DNA from: Ceratobasidium sp. AG-K
Taxonomy: Eukaryota; Basidiomycota; Agaricomycetes; Cantharellales; Ceratobasidiaceae
Assembly: GCA_037039685.1 (NCBI GenBank)
Contig: JAWNGF010000010.1
Span: 1,612,001-1,676,000, forward strand
DNA: 64,000 bases
Reading direction: 5' to 3'
The position numbers and the translations under genes were made by a program. Every line of letters starts with the position of its first letter. Position 1 is the stretch's first letter. Shown here one piece after another: positions 21,757 through 36,755 of this stretch. The notes under the pieces are model-generated. The model searched no databases and had not been told where the DNA came from. It worked only from the letters and a program-made list of their open reading frames with translations.

Positions 21757-23156
21757 TTACATCAAGAAGCCGCCTGCGAACTGGACCCGCCCAAGCAAGG
21801 GAAATACCTGTCTCCACCGGTGCGTCATGAGAGGTTGGCTAATAGACAGGTCTTTGGAACCACCGGGGAATGAAGTGGTGTAGAATGCTGCGTGAAACGA
21901 GGCACGTGCCGCGATGGGATTGGCAAATGAGTCCTGCACGGGTCCGGAGGGGGGCGAAGGGGTCGGGCTGGGGGAGGAGAAAGAGTCCTGAGCGATGTTT
22001 AGGTGCTCGAGGACAATTGGGCCGTCAGGCGCTATGCTTTGAAGGTAGATGGGCCAGTGAGGGTTAGTATACCGACGCTAGGAGGAGCCGTGAAGTCAGT
22101 CTGAAATTCGAGAATGGTAACACGGTGACAAGACACTCACCCAGCTGTGGCCGTGTTGAGGGACAAACAATGTGACGCTCTTCAGAGCTGGTAGGGTGCA
22201 CAACGTAGCCTCCAAAAGTCCGTAATCCCCATCTTCGTCGTCAAAAGTGATCTCTTCCAGCGGGCCGGTGCTTTGCGAAATTGCCTGGACAGTATCCTTA
22301 AGGCAGGTGAACACGTCAGACGGTTCAAATTCGCCAGTATCATCAACTTGAGTAATGTGTAGGCTTCGAACGGGTCGGTGTGGAACGAGCGCGAGAGCTT
22401 GTGTGTAATGTCCGTGGAAGTGGCACAGTTTCGGAAGGGCGGTCAGAGGAAGTTCGAGACGCATCGAAGATAGGTGATCTGGGACAGCTCCCAGCAGGGT
22501 CAAAGATTCAAGCGATGACTGGCGAGTCAAAAAGTCGATCAAGGCCGAGTCGTAGTCCATCCGAAGTTCAAGACGGCAGAGTTGGAATGTCGTGCCCTCG
22601 AAGATCCTGTGTGGAGGTGGCGCGTCAGACCGAAATTAATTGGGATTCCCTAATATCTCTTTCAAAGAAATGGCTGAAAACAAACAGAACGTACCAGTGG
22701 CGGTGTTGGTATGGAGGTTGCTCGATCAGACGGATTTTGAGGTCGGTGAGAAATACCATGGCTTTCAAGGCATGGTGGATACCAGTAAGAAAATCGCGAT
22801 GATTGGAGGACGCGTCATTCGGGGTGGCCGAGGATGCGATAGAGAATGACTTGACGAGAAGAGCGAGTGCGGAGTTGGCTTGAATTGACCTGCAATACTG
22901 CCTAACCGCGTTTTCGCTGAAGAGAGAGACATCCCGATAGAGGAAAGGTAAGGCGAGGTCTCGGCTAATTTAGTCCAGGATCACAGGAGCACATGTTAAA
23001 CACAAATGCATCCGTGAATACAGTGTTACTAGCGCAGGGCCGGAAGGAAACTTACAACTGCCGGTTGACTTGGGCCAGGAGACCGAGGGTGGGTGTACTA
23101 GACACGTAAGACAGAATCTCGAGATGGCACTCGACCGGAAGCGACGGGCAAGGCAT
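21757..23156 (-). CDS. F-box protein
   Basis: Four exons join in frame: 23156-23056, 22964-22695, 22606-22141 and 22077-21757, giving 385 residues. It opens MPCPSLPVECHLEILSYVSS, an N-terminal F-box (LPVE...EIL...L..VNRQF). LRR-like or armadillo-like helical stretches follow (SSLESLTLLGAVPDHL, PLTALPKLCHFHGH, LPALKSVTLFVP). The last junction uses the CCTTAG acceptor at 22078; an earlier CAG gives an immediate stop. F-box proteins are substrate adaptors of SCF ubiquitin ligases; the substrate is unknown. The family is large in Agaricomycetes. Confidence 0.75.
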
Positions 23157-24380
23157 GACTGCAGGGGTTAAACTAGATGGGGACGTCCTCAGTCGTTGTA
23201 AATCACGCCTAGATAATGTCTTCCACAAAGCCCCATCCATAAACAGTCCACATCTTGTGGGCCCAACCCGCTCCGCTATTGACACCACCATCGCCCGCAC
23301 ACCTTGAAGTCAATCGGACATAGCGTAACCACCGACGGATCAAACGCCGATGCTGTCAGCATCCACGTGATCTCGGTCCTGGGGCCTGCACCTCAAAAAC
23401 CATCTTGCAGTGAGTGCACGAAGAAGAGGGATTCAAACATAACGGCGAGAAACCAGGTTCGCGAGCGTGTGGTTTTATAAAATCTTTAGGATAGTTATAT
23501 CTCATGCATTTTCACGCCGGAGAGTCAGATGTTTGGCGATGGGCATACACCCAGCTTCTTGAAATCCCATGGGCATTGATATTACCACATATAAAGATTA
23601 GATGCTTATATTAGCCTATATCTTTTGAATTCAAAAACTCCTGAAAAGAACAGCTCTACTACAGGTACTCCCAATCGACTGAGGGTATCTGGTTGTGTCG
23701 TGCCAAACCCGTGAATATCCGGAACGGCCCATACCTCACTAGGGCACGATCCATCAAGCTAAATCGGCTTTAGGACCGACTCTTACGTGTGCATGTGAAG
23801 AGCATCTAAATCTCGAGCACTCTCCCAGCGACCAGAGGTTCGAAGTTGCACGAGGGTAACTCTACCATAGTCCGAGTAACACAGGCAACAGAGAAACCCA
23901 AGAACAAATGAGCATGTATTAGACTCTGAATGAGGCTCAACACTGGTGAAAGACTTTGCTTGTCTATAATCGCACAGCGGGTTGGTCCAATCTGACGTCG
24001 TCTCACACGTGATAATTGTTCAGTGTCGAACTCTGGCACAGCATCGAGGTTGTCTCTGATCATTTGCCGGATTTGACCATCGGTAAAAACATGTTGCTTA
24101 TTTGGGTCAATAGACTTTGTGGGCCTAGAACTTTTTGTACTTGGGGCATGGGTTAGCGGTGCTTGTTCGCCTCAGCGTCGCCTTCGCAAGCGCCCTGTGA
24201 TTGTCGGTTGAAGCAAGCTTGTGCGGTTGGCCGCTACTATAATTGCACGCTTGACAACCAAACCCTACTAGGATTAGGCCTTGGGCCAATCGACACCCCG
24301 TCTTCCCTCGTCTCTACTCCTGTTTGCTACTTATTTCACTCCTGCCCGTCTTCCCCGGCCCTGAGCTTCTCTTTCGCGTG
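23157..24380. other. Intergenic, nothing recognised
   Basis: This is the divergent promoter region between the F-box gene and the membrane protein. An 85-codon minus frame (23806-24063) has no recognisable features and is not called. Confidence 0.45.
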
Positions 24381-26136
24381 ATGAGTGAAGGTGGGTGGTG
24401 TGTAGAAGGACTATGCGCAAGCTCACCTCGATTCACATTCACCTCTGTAATTATCATAATTAGATCGGATCCAACTTTTGCCACAATCCCAACCTTACCC
24501 TTTGCAAGGGTTTGTCACGGATACTCGCCCCGAACACAACAACTTGCCACACGATAGATCCGCCAGGCATGTCATCTTCAGTCATTACGACGAGGTGCAT
24601 TCCTTTCAATGGGAGAAAGAAGAACAGTCATTGGGCCGACTTGATCTCTGGACCACTTTCTTGATGTTATGTCTATTGCTTCTAGGGATTGGTTGTGGCA
24701 TCGCGCATCATGCCTTCAATTCGTATCTGGATGGCAAGACGACAAAATCCTTTGACCAAGCTTGGGCTATTCGGATCGGTACCGCGCTTTCAATGGGGTT
24801 CAAAACGGCTATACTTGCTTCGATGGGGATGGCGTTTGCACAGCAGGTATGGAAGTCGGTTCGCCGGAGAGCGATGACTATCAAGTCTTTGGATTCTCTG
24901 TTCGGTGCCTTTGCCGGAGACCCGCGAAGCTTATTTCAGAAGGATCTCTACCGTTCGGCCAGGCTCGCTCTTTTACTTGCCGTTTGTGGTTGGCTCCTCC
25001 CCATCGCCACCGTCTTCACCCCTGCTACCTTACGGGTCAAGCCCATGACACAATCCTCCTCTGCAAGCTGTACGGTGTCGTCCCTAAACCTCAATAACAT
25101 AACTGATGGGGGCCTGATCCGCTACCCTTCCTCAAATGGCTTGTATACTGGCCCTGCTCCATTGTTGCAACGAGTTGCCTTTCAATCCTTGCTGGCCGGT
25201 TCATCCGCTCGGTCTGGGTACTTCTCAGGTTCATCACTCGGAATCAATACAACATATACCATTTCATTCACAGCTCCCGCTCTCCAATGTTTGCAGGAAA
25301 ATAGCACAACGCAGCCCGACTTTGCAAATCTTCCGCAGTACACCTACTGGCAAGGGGCTCGTTCACAGATGCGCGATTCAAATTCAGGTCAAGATGTTCC
25401 AATAATGGTGATCCAGTACACTTCCACGCCACGGACGAGTGCGCCTGTAACCTTGACATGCACACCATACATAGCCGATTACGGAGTTATGGTAACCCAC
25501 AATCTAACCGGGCAAACAGCTACTTTCGTGAATATGTCGATAACCTCTCCGGCTGGTCGGCCAGCTGGGGGGGCCGCAATGCAATTAACGAATAATAACG
25601 CTCTTCTTACTGGTATCTCTGCGCTGGTCGATGCTACTTTTGAGGCCCTTATAGGCACTTTGGCAGAAAATCGGAACGGGACCCTCTTGTCTACTTCCTC
25701 GAAGATCGCTCTCGCGTCATTCGTCAGTTCCAGCGACCAATCTATTTTTGACTTTTCCCAAGTCCCACAGAGAATAGAAGAGCTAATGCGTAATGTCGTC
25801 GTCAGCGCAGTAGGATTTGGAGCCTCACAAATTGAAACTACGTGCGTCACCGTCGATCGGGCGAATGTGTACGTATATGATCAAGGGACGCTCCTTGGCG
25901 CGTATATAGCTGCAGCAAGTGTTGCAATCGGAGCTGCTGGGGTTGGGATGTATGCGCTCAAGAAGAATGGGCATGCTGGGGATACCTCTTTCTCCGGGTT
26001 TATCTTGTCAACTCGTAACCCCACTCTAGATCAAGCTTGTGCAGGCGGGCGAAAAAGTTTACTCGGACTTCAAGTCAAGTTTGGGATGCTTCGCGCAGAT
26101 GGTCGACCTGCTTTTGGACCTTCTAGCGACTTCTAA
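24381..26136 (+). CDS. Multi-pass membrane protein of unknown function
   Basis: A long second exon (24464-26136) has no ATG near its 5' end. A 10-nt first exon (24381-24390, MSE plus one base) followed by a 73-nt GTGGGT...TTAG intron restores an in-frame start, giving about 560 residues. Visible features: a cytosolic N-terminus; hydrophobic helices LWTTFLMLCLLLLGIGCGIA, ALSMGFKTAILASMGMAFA and LALLLAVCGWLLPIATVF; a large lumenal or extracellular region with many N-x-S/T sites and Cys; and a final helix LLGAYIAAASVAIGAAGVGM near the C-terminus. I do not recognise a named family. A glycosylated, roughly four-helix surface or vacuolar protein is likely. Confidence 0.7.
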
Positions 26137-27089
26137 TAGTCAATCTTGGTGTTCCTTTGATACATTGTCATGTGTGGCTGTTAATTTATTGGGGTGATAT
26201 TGTTTTCCCTAAACGTGATCGTGCGAGGCAACAGGGCCGCCCTGACAAACGCCTCGATAGTCGCTCTGTGAACACAAAAGCGAGCACAATTACGGTATGA
26301 GCGTTGTAATCTAGCGTTGAATTTCGCTTCCTTGTGGGTTTACGATAGCATTGTCGCCACGGGGTTTTAATTTGTGGAGGGATTTTGATGGAAGAGTGGA
26401 AATTCCTTCGCCGGATAGGGGCCTCAGCTGCTCCCGGTTGATCCTTGTAATTTGCCGTTGCCTTGAGTCCATATGGATAAATCAGTGTACCCTCGATATA
26501 TTTTTTATTCGCTGCGCAGTAACTACATGGACTGGCCTTGGATGCGGGTGAGTGGTGGCGTTGCTTCGGGAATCCCACTTACATCTCTCCATTTATCTGA
26601 TTGCCCGCAACACCCACCTGCGCAGTCCAAGCTAATATGGATAGCTTAGACCGATCGGTAATGGGGCTTTGCAACTGATTGATAGCTTTTGTATATACTG
26701 TAATAGGGGTGATCCATCGCGTACCACCGCCTTCGTATTGGCTTTGAGCCGGTGGTGTGAGTACTTTGAATGTCAAAGGCGGCATTCGAGTGGCGATCTA
26801 ACCTTATCCCCACCCAGTAATCAGGACTACCTCCTAGGGCAGTTCCATATGGTCGTTATATGAGAATGTGATCGTAATAAGGAATTAAGCTGTTCGTTAC
26901 GGCCTTGGGCGTATGTTGCGCCGGTGATACTATCACTTATTTATCCGGGAAACTCGGGGGTAATGTTCGAAAAGCAGATTTAAGGCGTCGGAAAGTGGGG
27001 GAGTAAGGCTATCCCACTTGCTCTACTGTCTGGCCTGTTAGCCACTGAAATCTTCTACTTTGTCTCTTGCCTTTTCACTCTGCTCGACG
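26137..27089. other. Intergenic, nothing recognised
   Basis: No supportable gene. This is the 3' flank of the membrane protein and the 5' flank of the next F-box-like gene. Confidence 0.5.
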
Positions 27090-28438
27090 ATGCTCCTTCC
27101 TCAAGAAATCATGTTACATATCTCTCAAACACTCTATGATGAATACCCCTCTGCGGGTGACCCGGATGAGCTCCATGACCTGGTGTCGTTGAGCATATCC
27201 ACAAAGGCATGGCGCTCTGCAGTCCTACCCTGTAAGCATACCACCGTCCTTTTGCCCGAATTAAATGACGACAGGTGCCCAATGTCCCATTCGGCATACG
27301 CAGATCTTTACTCCCATTGCAGCATCAAAGGGCGTGGCAACTTTGCTCTTGAAAACTGGATCACTCGACTCCTCCCAAAGTATGGTCATTTTACCAGGTC
27401 CATTGACGTCTCATTGTGCTGGATGTATGCGCTCGACTTGCCACAACGAGAAAGGGAACAAGTACAGGTGAGTTTATAATGTTCAGAAAGAGACATTAGA
27501 GCTTGAAACGTGCATTACTAACGCCAAAGGCGGGTCATAACTCTCTTGTCAAACCTTGGGAATCGGCGAGGGACATCCTTGTGTCGCGGGTTCTCGTTGG
27601 CTTGTCGAATTTATCCACAGTGAGAATCAGTACGATGCGATGCATAAACACTCCTGCGGCGCCTGAGTGCGCTTGCCTGAACTATTGGGAGTGCACTGCC
27701 CAGTCATTCCAATATTGTCGTCTGAGCTCCCTATCCTTCCATGGTACAGCAGCGAATTTCTGCCCTCGACTTTCTCGCTTGATTCTTACGCATTCAGCCC
27801 AATCAATCCGATCTATTCTTTTCAGTGATGACATCGATGGCTGCCCCTCCCACTATCAGCCATTTGAACAGCTTGCCCAACTCCCAGCGCTAAAACGGGT
27901 TTCTCTGGCCGTGACTTCCATACGGTCGTATGCCCATGGTGGCTTAAACTGGGTTTCCTCCCTAGAGGAAGTTACGGTGGCCAACGGTGTGGACCATCAA
28001 GCTACTACGCAGCCTTTGTCGGTCGGCGAGCTCAATTGGTTCCTGGGAAAGGTTTCTGCCAGTTTACGTTCACTCATCCTTCAGGATGTCTGCATTGGCA
28101 ATTCTGATGGTGGCACCTTGGTCGATCTCCCGCAGTTGAATACGCTGAAACTACAAGATACTCGCGACGTTAACTTTGAGACCCTCAATATACTTGGAGC
28201 GCACGGATTTCGATACTTGTCACTAGCTATCACTCCGGCGGTGAAGCCTGCCCCCCTCTTGAATTGTTTAACCAGCGGCGCCTTTCCTGGGCTGAAGCAG
28301 CTCTGGATCCATTTCAAAGAAGAATGGAATAGACCAATCCGCTGGAACGTGGATTCCAGGGCCGAAGTGCGAGCAGCTTGTGAGCAGAGAAATATTGAAC
28401 TGATTGTGACCGATGACAAGCGCCCAAAGGTAAACTAG
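27090..28438 (+). CDS. F-box-like/LRR-like protein
   Basis: Two exons (27090-27467 and 27530-28438) give 428 residues. The start ATG at 27090 opens MLLPQEIMLHISQTLYDEY, an F-box-like leader (LPQEI...I...L). The remainder has repeated Leu-rich helical motifs (CRLSSLSFHG, LPALKRVSLAVTS, LRSLILQDVCI, LPQLNTLKLQDT, FRYLSLAITP) as in basidiomycete F-box proteins. It is distantly similar in layout to the gene at 21.8-23.2 kb but not an obvious recent duplicate. A role as an SCF adaptor is inferred. It is convergent with ELP1. Confidence 0.72.
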
Positions 28439-28658
28439 GCTTGTTGAATCAGTACCACACTCCACTAACTGACCCTTTAGGAAACCCTGGCCAAGGTTCG
28501 AGTCCGTCGCCGGGTTCGTGAATAAGCCCGGGAGTCAATTGCGGTTTCGTTGGTATATTTGCCACCTTGGTTGGAATTTACACCTGAAAGTCTCCGTAAT
28601 TCCGGCTATGCAATAATGATATGCTGCGTTTCCACTTCATGCAGTACATGCAGTTTGA

Positions 28659-31600
28659 TCAAATTTCAGTAAGGATTGATTTCCATACGTCTTTGGGGAG
28701 AACCGGCTTCGGCGGCTTTGGCACACTTGTTGGCGTTGCGTAGTCTCTTTCTCCTTGCTCAGCGGGCCATTCTCGATCGACTACTTCACGAAGCTGTTCC
28801 TCAAATCGATTAATGTCGCCTCTGAGCTTTTCACCTAACGTGTGATGCTCGCGCGAGAGCCGAGGAAGGTGAGGGAGCAACTGAGACGCTTCGCCTATCG
28901 CATGAAGGGAGGCTATTAGTGCGAGTTCGTTGTCAAGTCTACTAGTTCACCCACGTTGCATATGTTCGAGCCTCTGAGTAAGCTTAACCAGAGAAGAAAG
29001 TATATACTCTTCTTCGTTCGCTGTACCTTTGCGTCCAGCTTTCCTAGCCGCCTTCTTGGATGATTTCTGAGATCTTCTGCATGGGCCGTGATGAGATTAT
29101 GGTCAATAAATGTGGTGTGATGCCAACTGGCACTTGCCTTGCAGTAGTCCCCGTCATTGCTTTTGTATATTTAGTAAATTGAGTTACACCAGAGGCCTCT
29201 GTCATAGCATCTACGTTATGTAGACTGGGCTCGTCGCGGCCGAAGTATATATCTGGAAATATATCAAGCGCCGTCCAATCGGGTATGCCAGTACTCACCC
29301 GGGTCAGACGCCTTTTTCCCTTTAAGTTCAATCAACCTTTGTCCTTGTTTCGTGAGTTGTTCGACCACCTCCTGAACATCGTCCCGAAGTTGGGCGCACA
29401 AATCTAGGGCCTCAGGGCTAAGGATTTCTGCAATAAGATGTTGTGCTTTGTTTGATGATATCTGAAAGTCATAGTGAGCTCAGCGCCAGATATACGTGTC
29501 AGGAGCTCTTCCTACCACCCGGAATGCCTCTGAAAGGTCGTTTCCACGCGTAAGGGCCGATACAGCGCTGGGTACGTCTTGAGCGTAATCGAGATACACC
29601 CTTGCAGCTTCGGAGTATCGATTGTGAGACGCAAGGTTTTCTACAATAACCGTGTTAGCGACATGTTAGTAAAATTAATACCCAGGCGAGTTGTACCTGC
29701 AACCCTAACTCCCATGTCTACCAAGTCTTCTGATGGTACACCAGCGTCCAATGCGAGCGAAAAAAGCTCTTTCCACATACGAGCTTTCTCATAGGCGAAC
29801 ATAGCTCTCTTTGAGTCGCCCGAAAGACAGAACGCTGTGAACAGTCAATTAGCTTCCAAGAGTTCAACTATCTGTCGTACCTTGCCCCGCTTTGCTGAAT
29901 TCTCTTCTCTCAAGGAGCCAGTCACCGTAGAGAGCCAAGAGAGCCTGATATTGCACTGTGAAACTGGAATTGTCTGCACCCTGGAATTGTTACTCACCGA
30001 ATACTCTGTAGGCTGATCCCTCCAAAGTTCCAGCGACTTGGAGTACAGCTGATGCTTCTCAACGTATTTCTTAGCCTCATCAAATCGTGTTTCCCCTGGG
30101 CAATGAATTAGACGGAACCCAACTGCGCAAAATACAGACGTGCCTGCGAAGTACAGGTTGGCCAAGGCAAGGTCTCGCTTAGCAAGGTAATCGTTGATGC
30201 GGAACCTCTGGTAGTACATGTCGAGCGCGCGGAGCTCCCGCAGGAATGGCAGGTACTCGCGAGGGTCCTGGTAGCCAACAGTTGAAAACGGACTCAATAG
30301 TGTATAACTAGATACCAACCTTTTGGGATTGCTGAGCAATCATAAGGACCAAGGAAAAGTCGTACATTCCCAAGGCAGTGTTGAATAATTGTTCTCCATC
30401 GACCAGAAATATGATATACTTGACCGCATCTTCGACAGCACCGGGCTCGGACTCTGGGAATGAGGTTTATTGATGTTTTGGTGCTATTGTGCCTATGGAC
30501 CTCACCTCGTAGTGTATGAAGGACCTGGAGAGCACGTTCCACATCTGGCGGAGTTTTGACCACGTGAGCGGTAAGAATCGATTGGACGTAGCGCACAAAG
30601 TCTCGCTCCTCGAGTTCAGCACGAAGCTTATCGCATATAATCGCTATTTCTTCAGGATCTCTCTTTGATTGTCTACGTGTAACATACGTGAGTGACATTT
30701 GCGCGGTAGTTCAGAGGTCTTTACGCACCCAAGATTAGTTAAGAACAAGTTCAAAAAGTCGACTTCCGGCACTTGATCCACAAAGCGTGCAGGATCGCTG
30801 GAGAAAATAGTTGGAGCATACTCCACAAGCACATGGAGGTCTACTCGATGTTTGCGACAAGCTAAGAAAGCCCTTCTGAAATCTCCCCTATGGTAAAGCG
30901 ACATTAGAGTAACCAAAAACGATATCAGGCAAACCAACTCACTTTTCCACATCAACTCGGACACTAGCTAATACAAGCGGTCTCGGGTAAATTGTCTCCA
31001 AATTACCACGAGGTAGCTGCAAAACAACGCTAGCCGCGCTCGCCACCGGGACCACAATCCGCGAACCGCGCTCCACTCGTCGAACTTCCCAAGACGATCG
31101 CTCGGTTTCACCAATGTCGGAAAATAGAGTGTCGATAGGGGTAAACTTGATCTCGTGGGAGGTTGTGGTATACATCAGGAACCCACTCGCTAGGGCGAAC
31201 GAGCTGACAGACTGAGCAATTTCATTTATCCAAGGAGAGTTTGAAGCCGGTGTCTTGGGAGGTATAGCACATGTGACTAGCTTCCCATGCGAGTCGAGTC
31301 CAACGAGCACTTCTCCATGTGATGTCGATCTCGATTCACCATGGGCGCAAAATCGGGGCAAGGAAGCAAATTCGGTTAAATGTCGATTATCGGCGTCTAT
31401 TTTGTAAACCTGCCCAGTGCTAGTTTGGTAATACGAGTTACCAATAAGACGACCGGAACGCGGAACTTGGAGTATGGCTGGCTCCGAGTCCGGTTTAGAA
31501 GAGTTGATGGGAGTAATGCGCACAACGTCATGTTGACCGGCTTCATCCGATCCAAGTATGAGTACGGCACTCCCCGAGAGAGATATTTGACGAGGACAAG

Positions 31601-33539
31601 TGAATGTTTCGGCGGGGCTGTTGGGAGAGCCGAGGGAACTCTCCCAGATTACTTTTGGCTGTGCTATTCGGCCTTTTGCGCCGACACGCAATCCGAGCTC
31701 CCATACCTGAGCGTGATGGTTGGGATAAAGCACCGCGATAAGACGGGAGTCAGGGGAGAGTGAGAGGTGGGCCGGAGGAGGGAGCCGAGGTGATGAATCC
31801 AGCTCGATTTTGAAAGAAGACATCGGCGGAGGGACGTTTTGCATTCTGAAAGGCGTCGTAAGAATTGAACCTAAAATATATCAATATGGGGCAAAGGTTC
31901 TACTGAAATCAGGCCCTGCGACTTACTTCCATCAACGACAGCGACACATCCTGGGGAATCATCCAACTCGGAGCTCGATGCGCAAGTTTCCCATACAAAA
32001 GTACGGTCTTCAATTGAATCTATAAATGAGTTGGTTAGATACCCAATTTTAGGTGGATATATGCTACCCACCGGCCGTTGCGCAGATAAGCCTTGACGCG
32101 GATTCTGGGTGCCAGGCAATATAGGTATACTTTGTAGATTCTTTTGAAGGCATTATTTCCTGCTTAAGATACCAATGATAATTGCCTGTCGTCCACAGCT
32201 GTACTGTGTTTCGCTGGGGTTAGTTGGCGAAAGTAGTCTCGTCACAATTATCAACGTACCACAGTCTCCCGTTTCACGCTCAATCCACAGGGCTAGAATG
32301 GACGAATCGGTATTCCACAGGAGCTGTTTGACCTTGTAATTCCACGCCTCAGGAGGCCTGCTGGTGCCGGGTGCGCCGCTCGGCGAGACGCCATTCCTAA
32401 TCCCGAACTCTCCTCTTCGCAGGCCACACCTTTCGAAAAACACAACGTCGTGCCGCCCTGGGCGTCCGATCCCCCCTCCCTCGTACCCAAACCGTTGAGT
32501 GCTGGCGATCAAACCTCCAGAAGGGCGCCACGCCAATACGCCCTCCAAACCAGCCGTAACTTCAGAAGTGGATAGATGGGCCGGAGGGCTGGGCGAGTAA
32601 AATCTAAGCCTGCGCAACGCCTGTTTGGGGTCCGACTCGTGGGGGTCGAGAGACGAAACAACGAAAAAAGCACCGTCGCCTCGCCACGAGATTCGTGGCT
32701 TGCCGTCATCATCGGGACTAGGCTTGTCGATCCCGCCTTGGCCTGTGGTGGGGACTTCACTGGATGCGGCGGCTTTACCGAGCGACCCATGGAATTGTGT
32801 TTGCTTAGAGCCCCAACCTAGGGCTGTGTGTCTTTCTGGAGGGGGATAAGTTGGGCTAGTGCTGCGAGTGGGATATCTGGTCTCTAACCTTCGCCTAGAT
32901 CAGCGGGTCGAAGAGGGCTTTCAAACTGGACGTCAAAATCCTTGGTCATGATGAGTAGTTCGTCGTTTCCTACGTTGATAGGCGTCAGAAACCATGGGTC
33001 CAGGACCTATAATTCAGCTACCGTTGACTAGTACGAGTTGAGACTCGTCTGGGCTCCATGAAGCAGCCTTGATCCCAGGCTCTACAGACCCGATTATTTC
33101 GAACTGGATCCGGAAAGTGAGTACACTACCCGGGCTATAGCTGATCTACGTACTTCGGACGACTCTGGAGCCTGGTCCACTTCTAGTACGCCTATATCTC
33201 CACCAACCAAAATCAAGACGAGCTGACGGGATTCTGCCAGAAAGATAAAAGAAACTACTTGATGCACGGATTCAAATGGCGCTTTTGCCTCTGGCGTCAT
33301 AGTAGCGAATGGCGCACTCTAAAAAACGCATCAAGTTAAAGTAATTCGATGAGATAATGACTCACATCCTCATCCAGAGGCGACCGCCAAATTTCCACAT
33401 CTGTTCCCCCATCTGCCAAACGTCGTTCGGTCACAGCATAAGTCACATTAGAATCGATATCCAAAGCAACGCCCGATGTCGTTCTATTGCCTCGAGGCAG
33501 CGATGAATTCGTATAGGAAAGCACAGACAGGTTCCTCAT
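28659..33539 (-). CDS. ELP1: Elongator complex subunit 1 (ELP1/IKI3)
   Basis: The ATG at 33539 opens MRNLSVLSYT, the typical Elp1 start. About a dozen exons follow. N-terminal beta-propeller segments include VSFIFLAESRQLVLILVGGD (33.2 kb), WRPSGGLIASTQ (32.5 kb) and LSLSPDSRLIAVLYPN (31.75 kb). The helical region carries the hallmark KHRVDLHVLVEYAP (about 30.8 kb). The C-terminus has the conserved basic AGRKGTANEEEYILSSLVKL (near 29.0 kb) and ends LPKDVWKSILTEI. Elp1 scaffolds the Elongator complex, which makes the 5-carboxymethyl group on wobble uridines of tRNAs. I did not fix every exon boundary; none looked broken. Confidence 0.9.
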
Positions 33540-33643
33540 GGTCGAACGCTCATTATTTTTGATCAAGGTAGATCACATTATCCAGGGTCCTGGGGTGGAG
33601 TCAGCAATTTGCAAATCTGGTAGTGATTTTGTTCCACACCACT
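33540..33643. promoter_or_regulatory. Bidirectional promoter, ELP1/MetAP2
   Basis: Only 104 bp separate the ELP1 start codon (minus) from the methionine aminopeptidase 2 start codon (plus). Both core promoters and 5' leaders must share or overlap this stretch and the flanking coding sequence. I see no clear TATA box. Confidence 0.5.
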
Positions 33644-35409
<1,766 letters not shown>

Positions 35410-35682
35410 CGTCACAATGTATACTCTTGATTTTGATTCTACGATGTAAAATGGATCGTGTAGCAATTTTATCTTGATCCCTGTGACTCTGTCGACATAC
35501 GTGCCGTACCTGTGCGCCGTACAGCCGTGACGCAGAACCCCCGAGATGGCGAGTAAGAATTGCAAATACACAAGCAGGGCCGTCACGTGCCAAATTTCCT
35601 GTCGACGACGCTCTCCACCGGCAACCTTGCAACTCTAGAAGAGAAACATATTGGCTCTATAAACCGGGCCTAGAACCATACC

Positions 35683-36615
35683 ATGACGACTTACGAATCA
35701 CTCCGACGACAATGTCGAACCCTTGAAGCACTTGTCAATGACAAACTCACGGGTTATTCGCGACTTGCGGTGGCGCTCTCGTCTGATGTAGAACAAGGGT
35801 CAGCAGGGCGGTGGTCGGATATGGAAGAAGAGATTGAAGGTTTACTCGAAAAGGTAATTTATATTCATCTATTCCTACCCATAGTTTTCTCTGACCCATG
35901 AACTCGTAGCTACGGGAAACTAATGATGGAATGGCCCAGTTGATGGCCCAGACCCCGGAGGTTACAACATCCATGCGACACACAGCCCAGATGCACCGAG
36001 AAGTATTAGACGACTATGTGCGGGATTTTGGAAGGGCCAAGGTAAGTCTTCTACCCCATGGCGGTCGTAGTCTGAGCTAATTCCGCTGGTAGACGAATGT
36101 CCGGAGCGCGTTAGATAGGGCTAATCTGTTGAATAATGTTAGGAGTGACATCGAGTAGGTGTTTGCGTTCTACCCACAGACTTCCGGCTAACTGCTTGGA
36201 GCTAGCGCGTACAAGGCTACGCGATCATCGGCCACGGACACGTTGCTCGCCGAGCGAGGGCGGATTGATAGCTCGCACAGGATGACGGATGACGTACTGG
36301 CGTAAGTGGTCGGCCTCCGTAAACCTGGGCGCGATTGACGAATCGCACGCAGTCAAGCATATGAAACACGGTCCGAGTTCTCGAGACAGAGGTCGTCGCT
36401 TGCGGGGATTAATTCGCGAATGAGCGGGGTATTGAGTGAGTTCTCCCGTGCTTCCTTGCCCGGCCCGGACCCATGTTCTACTCCCGTTAGGTACTATGCC
36501 AGGTATCAACGGCCTCATTGGGATGATCCATTCCCGACGCCGAAGAGATGCGATCGTCCTCGGATGCGTGATTGGGTTGTGCTTCCTTGCCTTGATAAGT
36601 TACATGGGTCGATGA
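35683..36615 (+). CDS. GOS1: Golgi Qb-SNARE GOS1/GOSR1
   Basis: Six exons (35683-35853, 35910-36041, 36093-36154, 36206-36301, 36353-36435, 36491-36615) give about 222 residues, normal for Gos1/GS28. It opens YESLRRQCRTLEALVNDKL. The SNARE helix region includes the family hallmark AYETRSEFSRQRSSLAGIN followed by MPGINGLIGMIHSRRRRDAI. A C-terminal anchor follows (VLGCVIGLCFLALISYMG). Gos1 functions in intra-Golgi and endosome-to-Golgi transport. It is convergent with the next gene, 140 bp apart. Confidence 0.92.
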
Positions 36616-36755
36616 ACCCAAAGATGGATAACTGTATGTTTTTGCTTCATTATTTCACAATATTTATCAATTGCTTTCACCCATTCGGTTGACGAGGTGT
36701 ATATCGTTCAATTCAGATGATAAATCCAGAAAGTATAATACAGTGATGTCCTGTC

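Noticed and set aside
22078..22110. Early TAG in the last part of the F-box gene, suggesting a truncated protein.
   Set aside because: The TAG is itself a good acceptor (CCTTAG). Using it gives a 63-nt intron and an in-frame 106-residue C-terminal exon.
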